From Pseudomonadota bacterium (GTDB lineage Bacteria > Pseudomonadota > Gammaproteobacteria > Burkholderiales > Burkholderiaceae), in contig JAEZQX010000410.1 of assembly GCA_023441105.1 (NCBI GenBank), positions 1-11,796 of the forward strand: DNA of 11,796 nt, written 5' to 3'. A program made the translations under genes and the position numbers. The notes beneath the pieces are model-generated. The model was not told where the DNA came from. It saw only the letters and a list, made by a program, of their open reading frames with translations, and did no database searches. Below are positions 1 to 6,401 of the stretch, piece by piece; the stretch's first letter is position 1, and every line of letters starts with the position of its first letter.

Positions 1-1
1 G

Positions 2-1543
2 TTCGACGGCGCGGCGTTCAAGCTGCTCGCCGGCGGCGAGTCGGAGGATCGAGATCGCGCCATCGAGCTGCTGGCGGCGCAGGCCGACGAGCAGGCGGCG
101 CAGATCCTGCGGGCGCTGGCCGACGACGCGCTGGCGGTCTCCGATGACGGCGCCCACGGCTACCTGGTGGCCGGCGGCGGCTGGCGCGATGCCCGGACCG
201 GGGCGGCGATCGCCAAGCCTCGGCCCGAGCCGGGCACGGTTGCGGTCAACAACCGGGTGCGCAACGCGATCGCGGCGACGCTGGCCGCGATGCGGCTGTT
301 CTCCGCCGATCGCGGCCAGCGGCTGGCGGCGGCGCGCGAGCTGCAGGACCGGCCCGACGAGGCGCTGCTGCCGCGGCTCGAGGAAGCGCTGGCCCGCGAG
401 AAGGATGCCGAGGTTCGCACCGAGCTGGCCGCGGCGGCGGCGCTGATCCAGATCGCCGCGCCGGATCCTGAGCTGCGACTGAAGGCGCTCCAATCGCTGG
501 GCGGCAGCGCGCGGCGCGATGTGCAGGCCACCCTGCAACGCCTCGGCGGCACGAATGGCGACGGCAGCTTCATCGAACCGGACGCGCGGGTGCGGGCGGC
601 CGCGGCAACCGCCCTGGCCGCGGTGGAGCGGCGCCTGGCGTTCAACGAGTACCTGGGCCGGATCTTCGCCGGGATCTCGCTCGGCAGCATCCTGATGCTC
701 GCGGCGATGGGACTGGCGATCACCTACGGCCTGCTGGGCGTCATCAACATGGCGCACGGCGAGATGATCATGATCGGCGCCTATGCCACCTACGTCACGC
801 AATCGCTGGTGCGCCAGCTGGCGCCGGGCATCTTCGACTGGTATCCGATCCTCGCGCTGCCGGTGGCGTTCATCGCCTGCGCGCTGATCGGCATCCTGAT
901 CGAGCGGCTGGTGATCCGCTTCCTCTACGGCCGGCCGCTCGAGACGTTGCTGGCCACCTGGGGCATCAGCCTGATCCTGATCCAGGCGATCCGCCAGATC
1001 TTCGGGCCGCAGAACGTCGGCATCGAGAACCCGGGCTGGATGTCGGGCGGCATCGCCTTCAGCAGCCTGGTGCTGCCCTGGAACCGGATCGCCATCATCG
1101 TCTTCGCGCTGCTGGTGCTGGCTGCCGTCGCCCTGGTGCTGTCGCGGACCCGGCTCGGACTGTTCGTGCGCGGCGTCACCCAGAACCGGCCGATGGCGGG
1201 CGCGATCGGCGTGCCTACCGGCAAGGTCGACATGCTGGCATTCGGCCTCGGATCGGGCATCGCCGGATTGGCCGGCGTGGCGCTGTCGCAGGTCGGCAAT
1301 GTCGGGCCGGAGCTCGGCCAGGCCTACATCATCGACTCCTTCATCGTGGTGGTGGCCGGCGGCGTCGGCCAGTTGACCGGCGCGGTGGTCGCCGGCGTCG
1401 GCCTGGGCGTGCTCTCCAAGTTCATGGAGCCTTCCATGGGCGCCGTGATCAGCAAGATCCTGATCCTGGTGCTGGTCATCGGCTTCATCCAGCGCCGTCC
1501 GCAAGGCCTCTTCGCGCTGCGCGGCCGCGCCCTGGAAAACTGA
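2..1543 (+). CDS. urtB: Urea ABC transporter permease UrtB (5' end cut off by window)
   Basis: This is one of the two membrane-spanning subunits of the UrtABCDE urea uptake transporter. An open frame runs from base 2 to the TGA at 1541-1543, giving 513 visible codons; UrtB is usually a little over 500 residues, so only the first few tens are likely missing. The first ~215 visible residues are a soluble, alanine- and charge-rich helical region resembling HEAT-type repeats, the N-terminal domain that distinguishes UrtB from the shorter LivH. From about visible residue 220 the branched-chain-amino-acid-permease (LivH-type) domain follows, with the segment GVINMAHGEMIMIGAYATY, several hydrophobic helices and the ending RRPQGLFALRGRALEN typical of UrtB. 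The stop lies 1 nt before urtC. A start inside the window at ATG 167 would cut into the soluble domain and is unlikely. Family assignment is firm; urea as substrate rests on the whole urtBCDE set. Confidence 0.95.
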   Translation, partial: FDGAAFKLLAGGESEDRDRAIELLAAQADEQAAQILRALADDALAVSDDGAHGYLVAGGGWRDARTGAAIAKPRPEPGTVAVNNRVRNAIAATLAAMRLFSADRGQRLAAARELQDRPDEALLPRLEEALAREKDAEVRTELAAAAALIQIAAPDPELRLKALQSLGGSARRDVQATLQRLGGTNGDGSFIEPDARVRAAAATALAAVERRLAFNEYLGRIFAGISLGSILMLAAMGLAITYGLLGVINMAHGEMIMIGAYATYVTQSLVRQLAPGIFDWYPILALPVAFIACALIGILIERLVIRFLYGRPLETLLATWGISLILIQAIRQIFGPQNVGIENPGWMSGGIAFSSLVLPWNRIAIIVFALLVLAAVALVLSRTRLGLFVRGVTQNRPMAGAIGVPTGKVDMLAFGLGSGIAGLAGVALSQVGNVGPELGQAYIIDSFIVVVAGGVGQLTGAVVAGVGLGVLSKFMEPSMGAVISKILILVLVIGFIQRRPQGLFALRGRALEN

Positions 1544-1544
1544 C

Positions 1545-2759
1545 ATGCTTATCGCTCCCCGGACCCGGCTGTTCTCGCCGCTGCAGTGGGGCCTCATCCT
1601 CACCGCCTTCGTGGCGGCGGGGGTGGTGGTGCCGCTGTTGCACGCGCTGCTGCCGCACGATTCGCCGTTCTGGCCCGACTCCTACGTGGTGACCCTGCTG
1701 GGGAAATTCATCTGCTATGCGATGGTCGCGGTGGCGATGGACCTGATCTGGGGCTACACCGGCATCCTCAGCCTCGGCCAGACGCTGTTCTTCGCGCTCG
1801 GCGGCTATGCCTTCGGCATGTACCTGATGCGCGGCATCGGCCGCGAAGGCCAGTACCAGAGCGCGCTGCCGGACTTCATGGTGTTCCTGGACTGGAAGGA
1901 GCTGCCCTGGCACTGGTTCGGCAGCGACAACTTCCTGTGGGCGGTGTTCCTGGTGGTGGCGGTGCCCGGCCTGCTGGCGCTGGTCTTCGGCTACTTCGCC
2001 TTCCGCTCGCGGATCAAGGGCGTCTACTTCTCGATCATCACGCAGGCGATGACCTTCGCCTTCATGCTGCTGTTCTTCCGCAACGAGACCGGCTTCGGCG
2101 GCAACAACGGCTTCACCGACTTCAAGACCATCCTCGGCTTTCGCATCACCGAGGCGTCGACCAAGGCCGCGATCCTCGCCACCGCCGCGTCGGCGTTGCT
2201 GCTGGTGCTGGTGGGCTCGCGCCGGCTGGTGGCGGGCAAGTACGGCCGGGTCCTGCAGGCGATCCGGGATTCGGAGTCGCGGCTGCGCTTCTGCGGCTAC
2301 GACACGCTCGGCTACAAGCTCGGCGTCTGGACCCTGGCCGCGGTGATCAGCGGCATCGCCGGCGCGCTGTACGTGCCCATCGTCGGCATCATCAATCCGT
2401 CGGAGATGTCGCCGGCGAGTTCGATCGAGGTCGCCATCTGGACCGCCGTCGGCGGCCGCGGCACGCTGCTCGGCCCGGTCCTCGGCGCATTCCTCGTCAA
2501 CGGCGCCAAGAGCTTCTTCACGGTGACCTTCCCGGAGTACTGGCTGTTCTTCCTCGGCTTGCTGTTCGTCCTGGTGACGATGTTCCTGCCCCAGGGCATC
2601 TACGGCGTCCTGCGCGGCCGGCGCCGCGCCAGCCTTGCGCCCGAGTCGGCCAGGCCGGCAGCGGACGTGGTGGCTGCAGCCGGCGCCGCCCGCCGCCCGG
2701 ACACGGCCAAGCCGACACCCCCGGCCAGGGCGGGATTGGCGACCGAGGGGGGCAAGTGA
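1545..2759 (+). CDS. urtC: Urea ABC transporter permease UrtC
   Basis: This is the second permease subunit, partner of UrtB in the inner-membrane channel for urea. It has 404 residues with a LivM-type permease domain. The segment YTGILSLGQTLFFALGGYAF (residues 71-90) is the conserved core of this family, and GKYGRVLQAIRDSESR (231-246) is the cytoplasmic loop that docks onto the ATPases. About eight to ten hydrophobic helices are visible. The last ~45 residues (about 358-404) form a hydrophilic Ala/Pro/Arg-rich low-complexity tail beyond the usual family end, likely disordered in the cytoplasm. The start is the ATG 1 nt after the urtB stop, implying translational coupling; the stop overlaps the GTG start of urtD. 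Confidence 0.95.
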   Translation: MLIAPRTRLFSPLQWGLILTAFVAAGVVVPLLHALLPHDSPFWPDSYVVTLLGKFICYAMVAVAMDLIWGYTGILSLGQTLFFALGGYAFGMYLMRGIGREGQYQSALPDFMVFLDWKELPWHWFGSDNFLWAVFLVVAVPGLLALVFGYFAFRSRIKGVYFSIITQAMTFAFMLLFFRNETGFGGNNGFTDFKTILGFRITEASTKAAILATAASALLLVLVGSRRLVAGKYGRVLQAIRDSESRLRFCGYDTLGYKLGVWTLAAVISGIAGALYVPIVGIINPSEMSPASSIEVAIWTAVGGRGTLLGPVLGAFLVNGAKSFFTVTFPEYWLFFLGLLFVLVTMFLPQGIYGVLRGRRRASLAPESARPAADVVAAAGAARRPDTAKPTPPARAGLATEGGK

Positions 2760-3604
2760 GCCGGACCGCAACCATGCCGAGGCCGCTGGCCGAAGCCGGC
2801 GGGCGAGCGGGCGAGGGCGCCCATCCGGTGATGGGTCACCTGGCCGGCGAAGGCGTCGACGTCACCCACGGTCCGATCCTCTACCTCGAGGATGTTTCCG
2901 TCTCCTTCGACGGCTTCAAGGCCCTGAACGCGCTCTCGCTGGCGGTCGACGACGGCGAACTGCGCTGCATCATCGGCCCCAACGGCGCGGGCAAGACGAC
3001 GATGATGGATTGCATCACCGGCAAGACCCGGCCCACCAGCGGCACGGTCTTCTTCGGCTCCACCATCGACCTGGTCCGGATGACCGAGTCGCAGATCGCC
3101 AACATCGGCATCGGCCGGAAGTTCCAGCGCCCGACCGTCTTCGAAACGCTGAGCGTCTTCGAGAACATGGAGCTGGCGCTGAAGACCGCCAAGGGGCCGT
3201 TCGCCAGCGTGCGCGCGAAGCTCGACTCGGAGCAGCTCGACCGGATCGAGCAGACGCTGCTCCAGGTCAACCTGCGCGACGAGGTGTGGCGCAACGCCGG
3301 TATCCTGTCCCACGGCCAGAAGCAGTGGCTCGAGATCGGCATGCTGCTGGTGCAGGAGCCGCGCCTGATCCTGCTCGACGAGCCGGTGGCCGGCATGACG
3401 GACGCCGAGACCGAGCGCACCGCGGAATTGTGCCTGTCGCTGGAAGGCTCGCATTCGCTGGTGGTGGTCGAGCACGACATGGAGTTCGTCAGCCGGATCG
3501 CCCGCAAGGTCACCGTGCTGCACGAAGGATCGGTGCTCGCCGAGGGTTCGATGGACAAGGTGCGCAGCGACCCGCAGGTGATCGAGGTCTACCTCGGCCG
3601 CTGA
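2756..3604 (+). CDS. urtD: Urea ABC transporter ATP-binding protein UrtD
   Basis: This is a LivG-type ATPase that powers urea import together with UrtE. It has 282 residues from the GTG start. Walker A is GPNGAGKT (residues 74-81), the ABC signature is LSHGQ (184-188, the UrtD form of LSGGQ), Walker B is LILLDE (204-209) and the H-loop histidine is H240 in VVEHDM. I chose GTG 2756 because it overlaps the urtC stop as GTGA and follows a GAGGGGGGC ribosome-binding stretch at good spacing. ATG 2774 and ATG 2828 are in-frame alternatives with poorer ribosome-binding sites. Before the ABC core, which begins near ILYLEDVSVSFDGF, lie about 40 residues including VDVTHGP, an N-terminal extension known from Burkholderiales UrtD. 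The gene is followed by a 24-nt gap to urtE. Confidence 0.94.
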   Translation: MSRTATMPRPLAEAGGRAGEGAHPVMGHLAGEGVDVTHGPILYLEDVSVSFDGFKALNALSLAVDDGELRCIIGPNGAGKTTMMDCITGKTRPTSGTVFFGSTIDLVRMTESQIANIGIGRKFQRPTVFETLSVFENMELALKTAKGPFASVRAKLDSEQLDRIEQTLLQVNLRDEVWRNAGILSHGQKQWLEIGMLLVQEPRLILLDEPVAGMTDAETERTAELCLSLEGSHSLVVVEHDMEFVSRIARKVTVLHEGSVLAEGSMDKVRSDPQVIEVYLGR

Positions 3605-3628
3605 GGCCGGCGCAGGAGCACGAACGAG

Positions 3629-4336
3629 ATGCTGAGGATCGAAGGGCTCAACCAGTTCTACGGCGGCAGCCACACCTTGCGCGATGTCACGCTCGACCTG
3701 GCGCTGGGCGAGGTGACCACGCTGCTGGGGCGCAACGGCATGGGCAAGACGACGCTGCTGAAGTGCCTGATGGGGCTGCTGCCGATCAGCTCGGGCCGGA
3801 TCCTGTTCAACGGCATCGACCTCGCGCGGCTCAAGCCGAACCAGCGCGCGCGGGCCGGCATCGGCTACGTGCCCCAGGGCCGCGAAATCTTCTCCCGGCT
3901 GACGGTCGAGGAGAACCTGCGGATCGCGATCGAGGCCACGCCGCCGGAGCGGCGCAACGGCGAGCGTGGAATCCCCGGCTGGATCCACGAGACCTTCCCG
4001 ATCCTCGCGGAGTTCGCCCATCGGCGCGGCGGCGACCTGTCCGGTGGACAGCAGCAGCAACTGGCCATCGCCCGCGCGCTCGCGACCCGTCCCAGCCTGC
4101 TGATCCTCGACGAGCCGACCGAGGGCATCAGCCCCATCGTCATCCAGCAGATCGAGAAGGTGATCGCGACGCTGGCGGCACGGCGCACCATGGCGATCCT
4201 GCTGGTCGAGCAGTACTACGACTTCGCGCGCACCCTGGCCGACCGCTACTTCGTCATCCAGCGCGGCGAGATCATCCGCGCGGGCGAGGGCGCGCGGATG
4301 GATGCGGATGGCCTGCGAGAGCTGCTGGCCGTGTGA
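3629..4336 (+). CDS. urtE: Urea ABC transporter ATP-binding protein UrtE
   Basis: This is the LivF-type ATPase of the urea importer. It has 235 residues, a normal length. Walker A is GRNGMGKT (34-41), the Q-loop glutamine is Q83 in VPQGR, the signature is LSGGQ (137-141) and Walker B is LLILDE (157-162). The H-loop position reads LVEQYYD, with glutamine replacing histidine, the usual state in LivF/UrtE proteins and not a defect. An AGGAG at 3614-3618 precedes the ATG by 10 nt. It is the last gene of the transporter operon: the following gene is on the other strand and a GC hairpin lies at 4356-4371. No urease genes follow, so urea breakdown must be encoded elsewhere or upstream. Confidence 0.95.
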   Translation: MLRIEGLNQFYGGSHTLRDVTLDLALGEVTTLLGRNGMGKTTLLKCLMGLLPISSGRILFNGIDLARLKPNQRARAGIGYVPQGREIFSRLTVEENLRIAIEATPPERRNGERGIPGWIHETFPILAEFAHRRGGDLSGGQQQQLAIARALATRPSLLILDEPTEGISPIVIQQIEKVIATLAARRTMAILLVEQYYDFARTLADRYFVIQRGEIIRAGEGARMDADGLRELLAV

Positions 4337-4355
4337 GGCGGAGCGGGGGGCGGAG

Positions 4356-4371
4356 GGCGGCTCGGGCCGCC
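4356..4371. terminator. GC hairpin between convergent urtE and lectin-like gene
   Basis: GGCGGC, loop TCGG, GCCGCC: a perfect 6-bp stem with a stable UUCG-like tetraloop, starting 20 nt after the urtE stop and 8 nt beyond the stop of the convergent minus-strand gene. There is only a weak T-rich stretch on the plus strand (GTTCATTTC), so a classic intrinsic terminator is possible but not strong. Its position suits both operons. Confidence 0.45.
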
Positions 4372-4378
4372 GTTCATT

Positions 4379-5071
4379 TCAGTTGGCTGCGAAGCAGTAG
4401 AGCAGCCCGTCGCCGCCGGTGCCGCGCAAGGCCTCCTGGCTGCAGCCGCCGCGCGACTGGTGCGAGGAATTCCACGACGTCGCCCATGGATCGTTGGTCG
4501 GACCGCTGCGGTCGTGGTGGCCCACCACCGCCACGCCCTCTGCGCCGCTGCGCGTCCAGTTGCCGCAGGTCATGTCGGGGTCACCCGAGGAGAACGCGGT
4601 GCCGTCCGGACGCGTGCCGGTGAGGATGTCGTGCCGGTTGGGCTTGTCGCCGCGGCCCTCGACCGGCTGCCCCTTCTCGTTCAACGCCGTCTGCTTGGTC
4701 ACGTTGTTGGCGTCGTGCAGCTGCTGGACGTCGCGGGCAATGAGCTCGCCCTTGACGTTGTGCCACGGGCCCTTGCCGATGCGGTCGCGCGCATTGACCG
4801 TCGGCGCGCCGTCCTTGCCCTGGGTGCTGAGGTAGGCGCGCCAGGTCTTGCCGCCGTCGGCCTTGAGGCCCGCGGCACTGGCCAGCGCCTGGCAGTGCTT
4901 GTCGGCACCGTCCAGTCCGCCGAGATCCGCACCCTTGCCGCTGCCGCTGCTGGTCACGAAGAAGCCGGGGGGGCCGCTGCCGTCGCCGCCGCGCATCTGC
5001 GCGCAAGCGCCGAGGGCGAGGGGGATGATCGCCACCATCACGGCCAGGGGCCTTTTCATGGATCGGGACAT
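4379..5071 (-). CDS. Lipoprotein with a lectin-like (C-type-lectin/endostatin-like) domain
   Basis: A 230-residue exported protein. The N-terminus has basic residues, a hydrophobic run and a lipobox LGAC with C23 as the likely lipidated cysteine (MSRSMKRP, then VMVAIIPLALGAC), so it is probably anchored to a membrane facing the periplasm or the cell surface. The mature part resembles bacterial proteins often annotated simply as lectin: FFVTSSGSGKGADLGGLDGAD near the start (37-57), TWRAYLST (76-83), VNARDRIGKGPW (92-103), HDILTGTRPDGTAF (147-160), CGNWTR (169-174), VGHHDRSG (183-190), and SWNSSHQSRGGCS with a C-terminal GGDGLLYCF. Four cysteines outside the lipobox (C60, C169, C210, C226) could form two disulfides. 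The ligand is unknown; sugar binding is only implied by the fold. The start ATG 5071 follows an AGGAG; ATG 5059 is a second in-frame choice with less support. It lies 38 nt after the MBL-fold gene and is probably co-transcribed with it. Confidence 0.8.
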   Translation of the reverse strand: MSRSMKRPLAVMVAIIPLALGACAQMRGGDGSGPPGFFVTSSGSGKGADLGGLDGADKHCQALASAAGLKADGGKTWRAYLSTQGKDGAPTVNARDRIGKGPWHNVKGELIARDVQQLHDANNVTKQTALNEKGQPVEGRGDKPNRHDILTGTRPDGTAFSSGDPDMTCGNWTRSGAEGVAVVGHHDRSGPTNDPWATSWNSSHQSRGGCSQEALRGTGGDGLLYCFAAN

Positions 5072-5109
5072 GCTTTGTCTCCTGGTTGGGATGAGGCGCG
5101 ATGCAGCCT

Positions 5110-6081
5110 TCAACAGCCGCTCACGCATTTGCCGGCGCCGTCGAACGCCATGGTCCTGCCGCTCAGCGGCAAGTGCACCGGGGTCGACACCGCCTTGATG
5201 AAAGCCTCGGTCTTCGTGCCCGGCAGCACCTTGCCGTCGCGGGTGGCCACTTCGTTGACATGCGAGGCGATGACCGCCTTCGGCTTGACCAGGTCGTTGA
5301 CCACATAGGCGGCTTCCTGCGGCCCGATGGTGAAGCCGCCGCCGATGTTGATGACCGCCAGGCTCGCCTTGTAGTGTCCCCGAACCACCCGTTCCTGGTC
5401 CGCGCTGATGCCGGTGTCCCCCGACAGGTAGGCGACCAGGCCGTTGCTGAAGGTCAGCACGTAGCCGGTCGCCTCGCCGACGTAGCCGGCGATGCCGGCG
5501 GCCTTCATCGTCTTGCCCAGCTCGCCGCCGATGTAGTCGGGGTCGAGCCCGTTGCTGTGCAGGGCGAACACGGTGGCGATGCTCACTCCGCCGGCCTTGA
5601 CGCTGCCGCCGAATCGCGCCAGGACCGAGTTCTTCGGGTCGCCGCCGGCGGCGGCGAGCTTGCCGGCGAAGAAGGGCGGCATCTCGCTGCCGGTGACGAT
5701 CCGGGACTTCTTGGCCAGCGCGATATTCACCGCATTGGAGTTCGGCAGAGCCGACACCGACATGTCGGGCTTGTCGCAGCTGCCGGCATTCGGTTCCTTG
5801 TTGTGGGCATTGCCGACATGATCGCCATGCATGTGGCTCACGAGGATCACGTCGATCTTGCCGAGGCGGGGGTCGTCCGCGCCGGCGACGGTCCGGCCGG
5901 GATCGTAGAGGATGCGGGTGCCGTCGGGATCCTCGAAGACCAGCGCCCGGTCCTGCGGGCACAGCTCGCCTTCCTGGCCACCGAGCGGCGTGACCTTGAC
6001 ATCGGCCGCGAGGACGGACGGAGCGGCCATGGCAGCCAGCCATCCGAGCGTCACTGCATGAACCAGCGATCGGGTTCTCAT
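5110..6081 (-). CDS. Secreted metallo-beta-lactamase-fold hydrolase (UlaG-like)
   Basis: A 323-residue exported metallohydrolase. Residues 1-25 form a Sec signal peptide (MRTRSL, a hydrophobic stretch, then APSVLA with cleavage likely before ADVKV), so it acts in the periplasm or outside. The metal-binding motif HMHGDH (H83, H85, D87, H88, preceded by VILVS) is intact. Further candidate ligands are H175 in VFALHSNG, D222 in YLSGDTG and H274 in IASHVNE, giving a full two-metal MBL site. The sequence resembles the UlaG-like/L-ascorbate-6-phosphate-lactonase-like branch more than true beta-lactamases, and I cannot name a substrate. C41, C102, C319 and C323 could form disulfides in the periplasm. 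The start ATG 6081 has GAGGAG just upstream. It heads a two-gene operon with the lectin-like lipoprotein. Confidence 0.85.
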   Translation of the reverse strand: MRTRSLVHAVTLGWLAAMAAPSVLAADVKVTPLGGQEGELCPQDRALVFEDPDGTRILYDPGRTVAGADDPRLGKIDVILVSHMHGDHVGNAHNKEPNAGSCDKPDMSVSALPNSNAVNIALAKKSRIVTGSEMPPFFAGKLAAAGGDPKNSVLARFGGSVKAGGVSIATVFALHSNGLDPDYIGGELGKTMKAAGIAGYVGEATGYVLTFSNGLVAYLSGDTGISADQERVVRGHYKASLAVINIGGGFTIGPQEAAYVVNDLVKPKAVIASHVNEVATRDGKVLPGTKTEAFIKAVSTPVHLPLSGRTMAFDGAGKCVSGC

Positions 6082-6243
6082 CTGTCTCCTCACAATTGCT
6101 GACGTTGCGGTGGGCTGCTGCGCCGGCTGCGGCTGGCCGTTGATCTCAAGGCGAGGGCTGCCGCTGCTGCGCGTCGATGCACGTGATGCAGCCGAAAACG
6201 TAGCACACCGCAGGGTCGCCGGCTCGGGATCTCGTGGTGCAGT

Positions 6244-6257
6244 GCGATGCGCATCGC
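6244..6257. promoter_or_regulatory. 14-bp perfect palindrome, candidate operator
   Basis: GCGATGC|GCATCGC reads identically on both strands with no spacer. It lies 41 bp upstream of the candidate -35 of the SBP56-family gene. Such a site fits a dimeric regulator, but no regulator gene sits beside it, and palindromes of this GC content also arise by chance. Confidence 0.3.
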
Positions 6258-6260
6258 CGA

Positions 6261-6288
6261 TCGAACGGCTGCGCCGCGCGTCGAACGG
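6261..6288. repeat. Tandem TCGAACGG direct repeat, 20-bp period
   Basis: TCGAACGG occurs at 6261-6268 and again at 6281-6288, exactly 20 bp apart, about two turns of the helix, ending 9 bp before the candidate -35 hexamer. Two same-face direct half-sites next to a promoter are typical of an activator site. This is inference from spacing only. Confidence 0.35.
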
Positions 6289-6297
6289 CGGCGGCGC

Positions 6298-6327
6298 TTG
6301 ACGCAGCCGGCGGCGGGCGCACACTAG
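6298..6327 (+). promoter_or_regulatory. Candidate sigma70-type promoter for the SBP56-family gene
   Basis: TTGACG (6298-6303) matches five of six -35 bases. An 18-nt spacer leads to CACTAG (6322-6327), a poor -10. Transcription would begin near 6335, giving a leader of about 67 nt to the ATG at 6402. The weak -10 fits a promoter that needs an activator, but the call is tentative. Confidence 0.3.
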
Positions 6328-6401
6328 CCGGGTTCCTCGACATGCGGCATGCGCCTGGATCCGTCGGGAGGCATGTCGTCCTCCGACCCAAGGAGATCGT
6401 C

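Larger units (their letters stand above)
6082..6401. promoter_or_regulatory. Divergent intergenic region (320 bp)
   Basis: This stretch separates the minus-strand MBL-fold gene from the plus-strand SBP56-family gene and must hold promoters for both. I see no protein-coding gene in it; frames crossing it are extensions of the flanking genes without ribosome-binding sites. It contains the direct repeat GATGCA-CGT-GATGCA (6176-6190), a 14-bp palindrome (6244-6257), a tandem TCGAACGG repeat (6261-6268 and 6281-6288) and a weak promoter candidate (6298-6327). No convincing promoter for the minus-strand operon was found. Confidence 0.6.

Noticed and set aside
1586..2755. Plus-strand open frame upstream of urtD in the same frame, overlapping urtC
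   Set aside because: The protein is Arg/Pro/Gly-rich nonsense lying over a clear permease gene; the real urtD begins at GTG 2756.
1485..2771. Minus-strand frame of 428 codons opposite urtC
   Set aside because: It is a shadow of a membrane protein gene, with Gln/Glu/Arg-rich content and no recognisable motif.
2600..4060. Long open frame on the minus strand opposite urtD and urtE (486 codons)
   Set aside because: It is the antisense shadow of two certain ABC ATPase genes in GC-rich DNA; its product is rich in Arg, His, Asp and Glu with no family features.
5072..6043. One minus-strand frame joining the lectin-like gene to a 554-residue protein
   Set aside because: The upstream part is an out-of-frame reading of the MBL-fold gene; the lectin-like gene has its own AGGAG and signal peptide at 5071.
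6176..6190. GATGCA-CGT-GATGCA direct repeat as a regulatory site
   Set aside because: It is a short repeat with no placeable promoter beside it; noted in the intergenic entry but not supported as a separate element.
6234..6401. An extended N-terminus for the SBP56-family protein from upstream in-frame starts
   Set aside because: No ribosome-binding site and no family similarity before 6402, whereas AGGAG lies 6 nt before that ATG.
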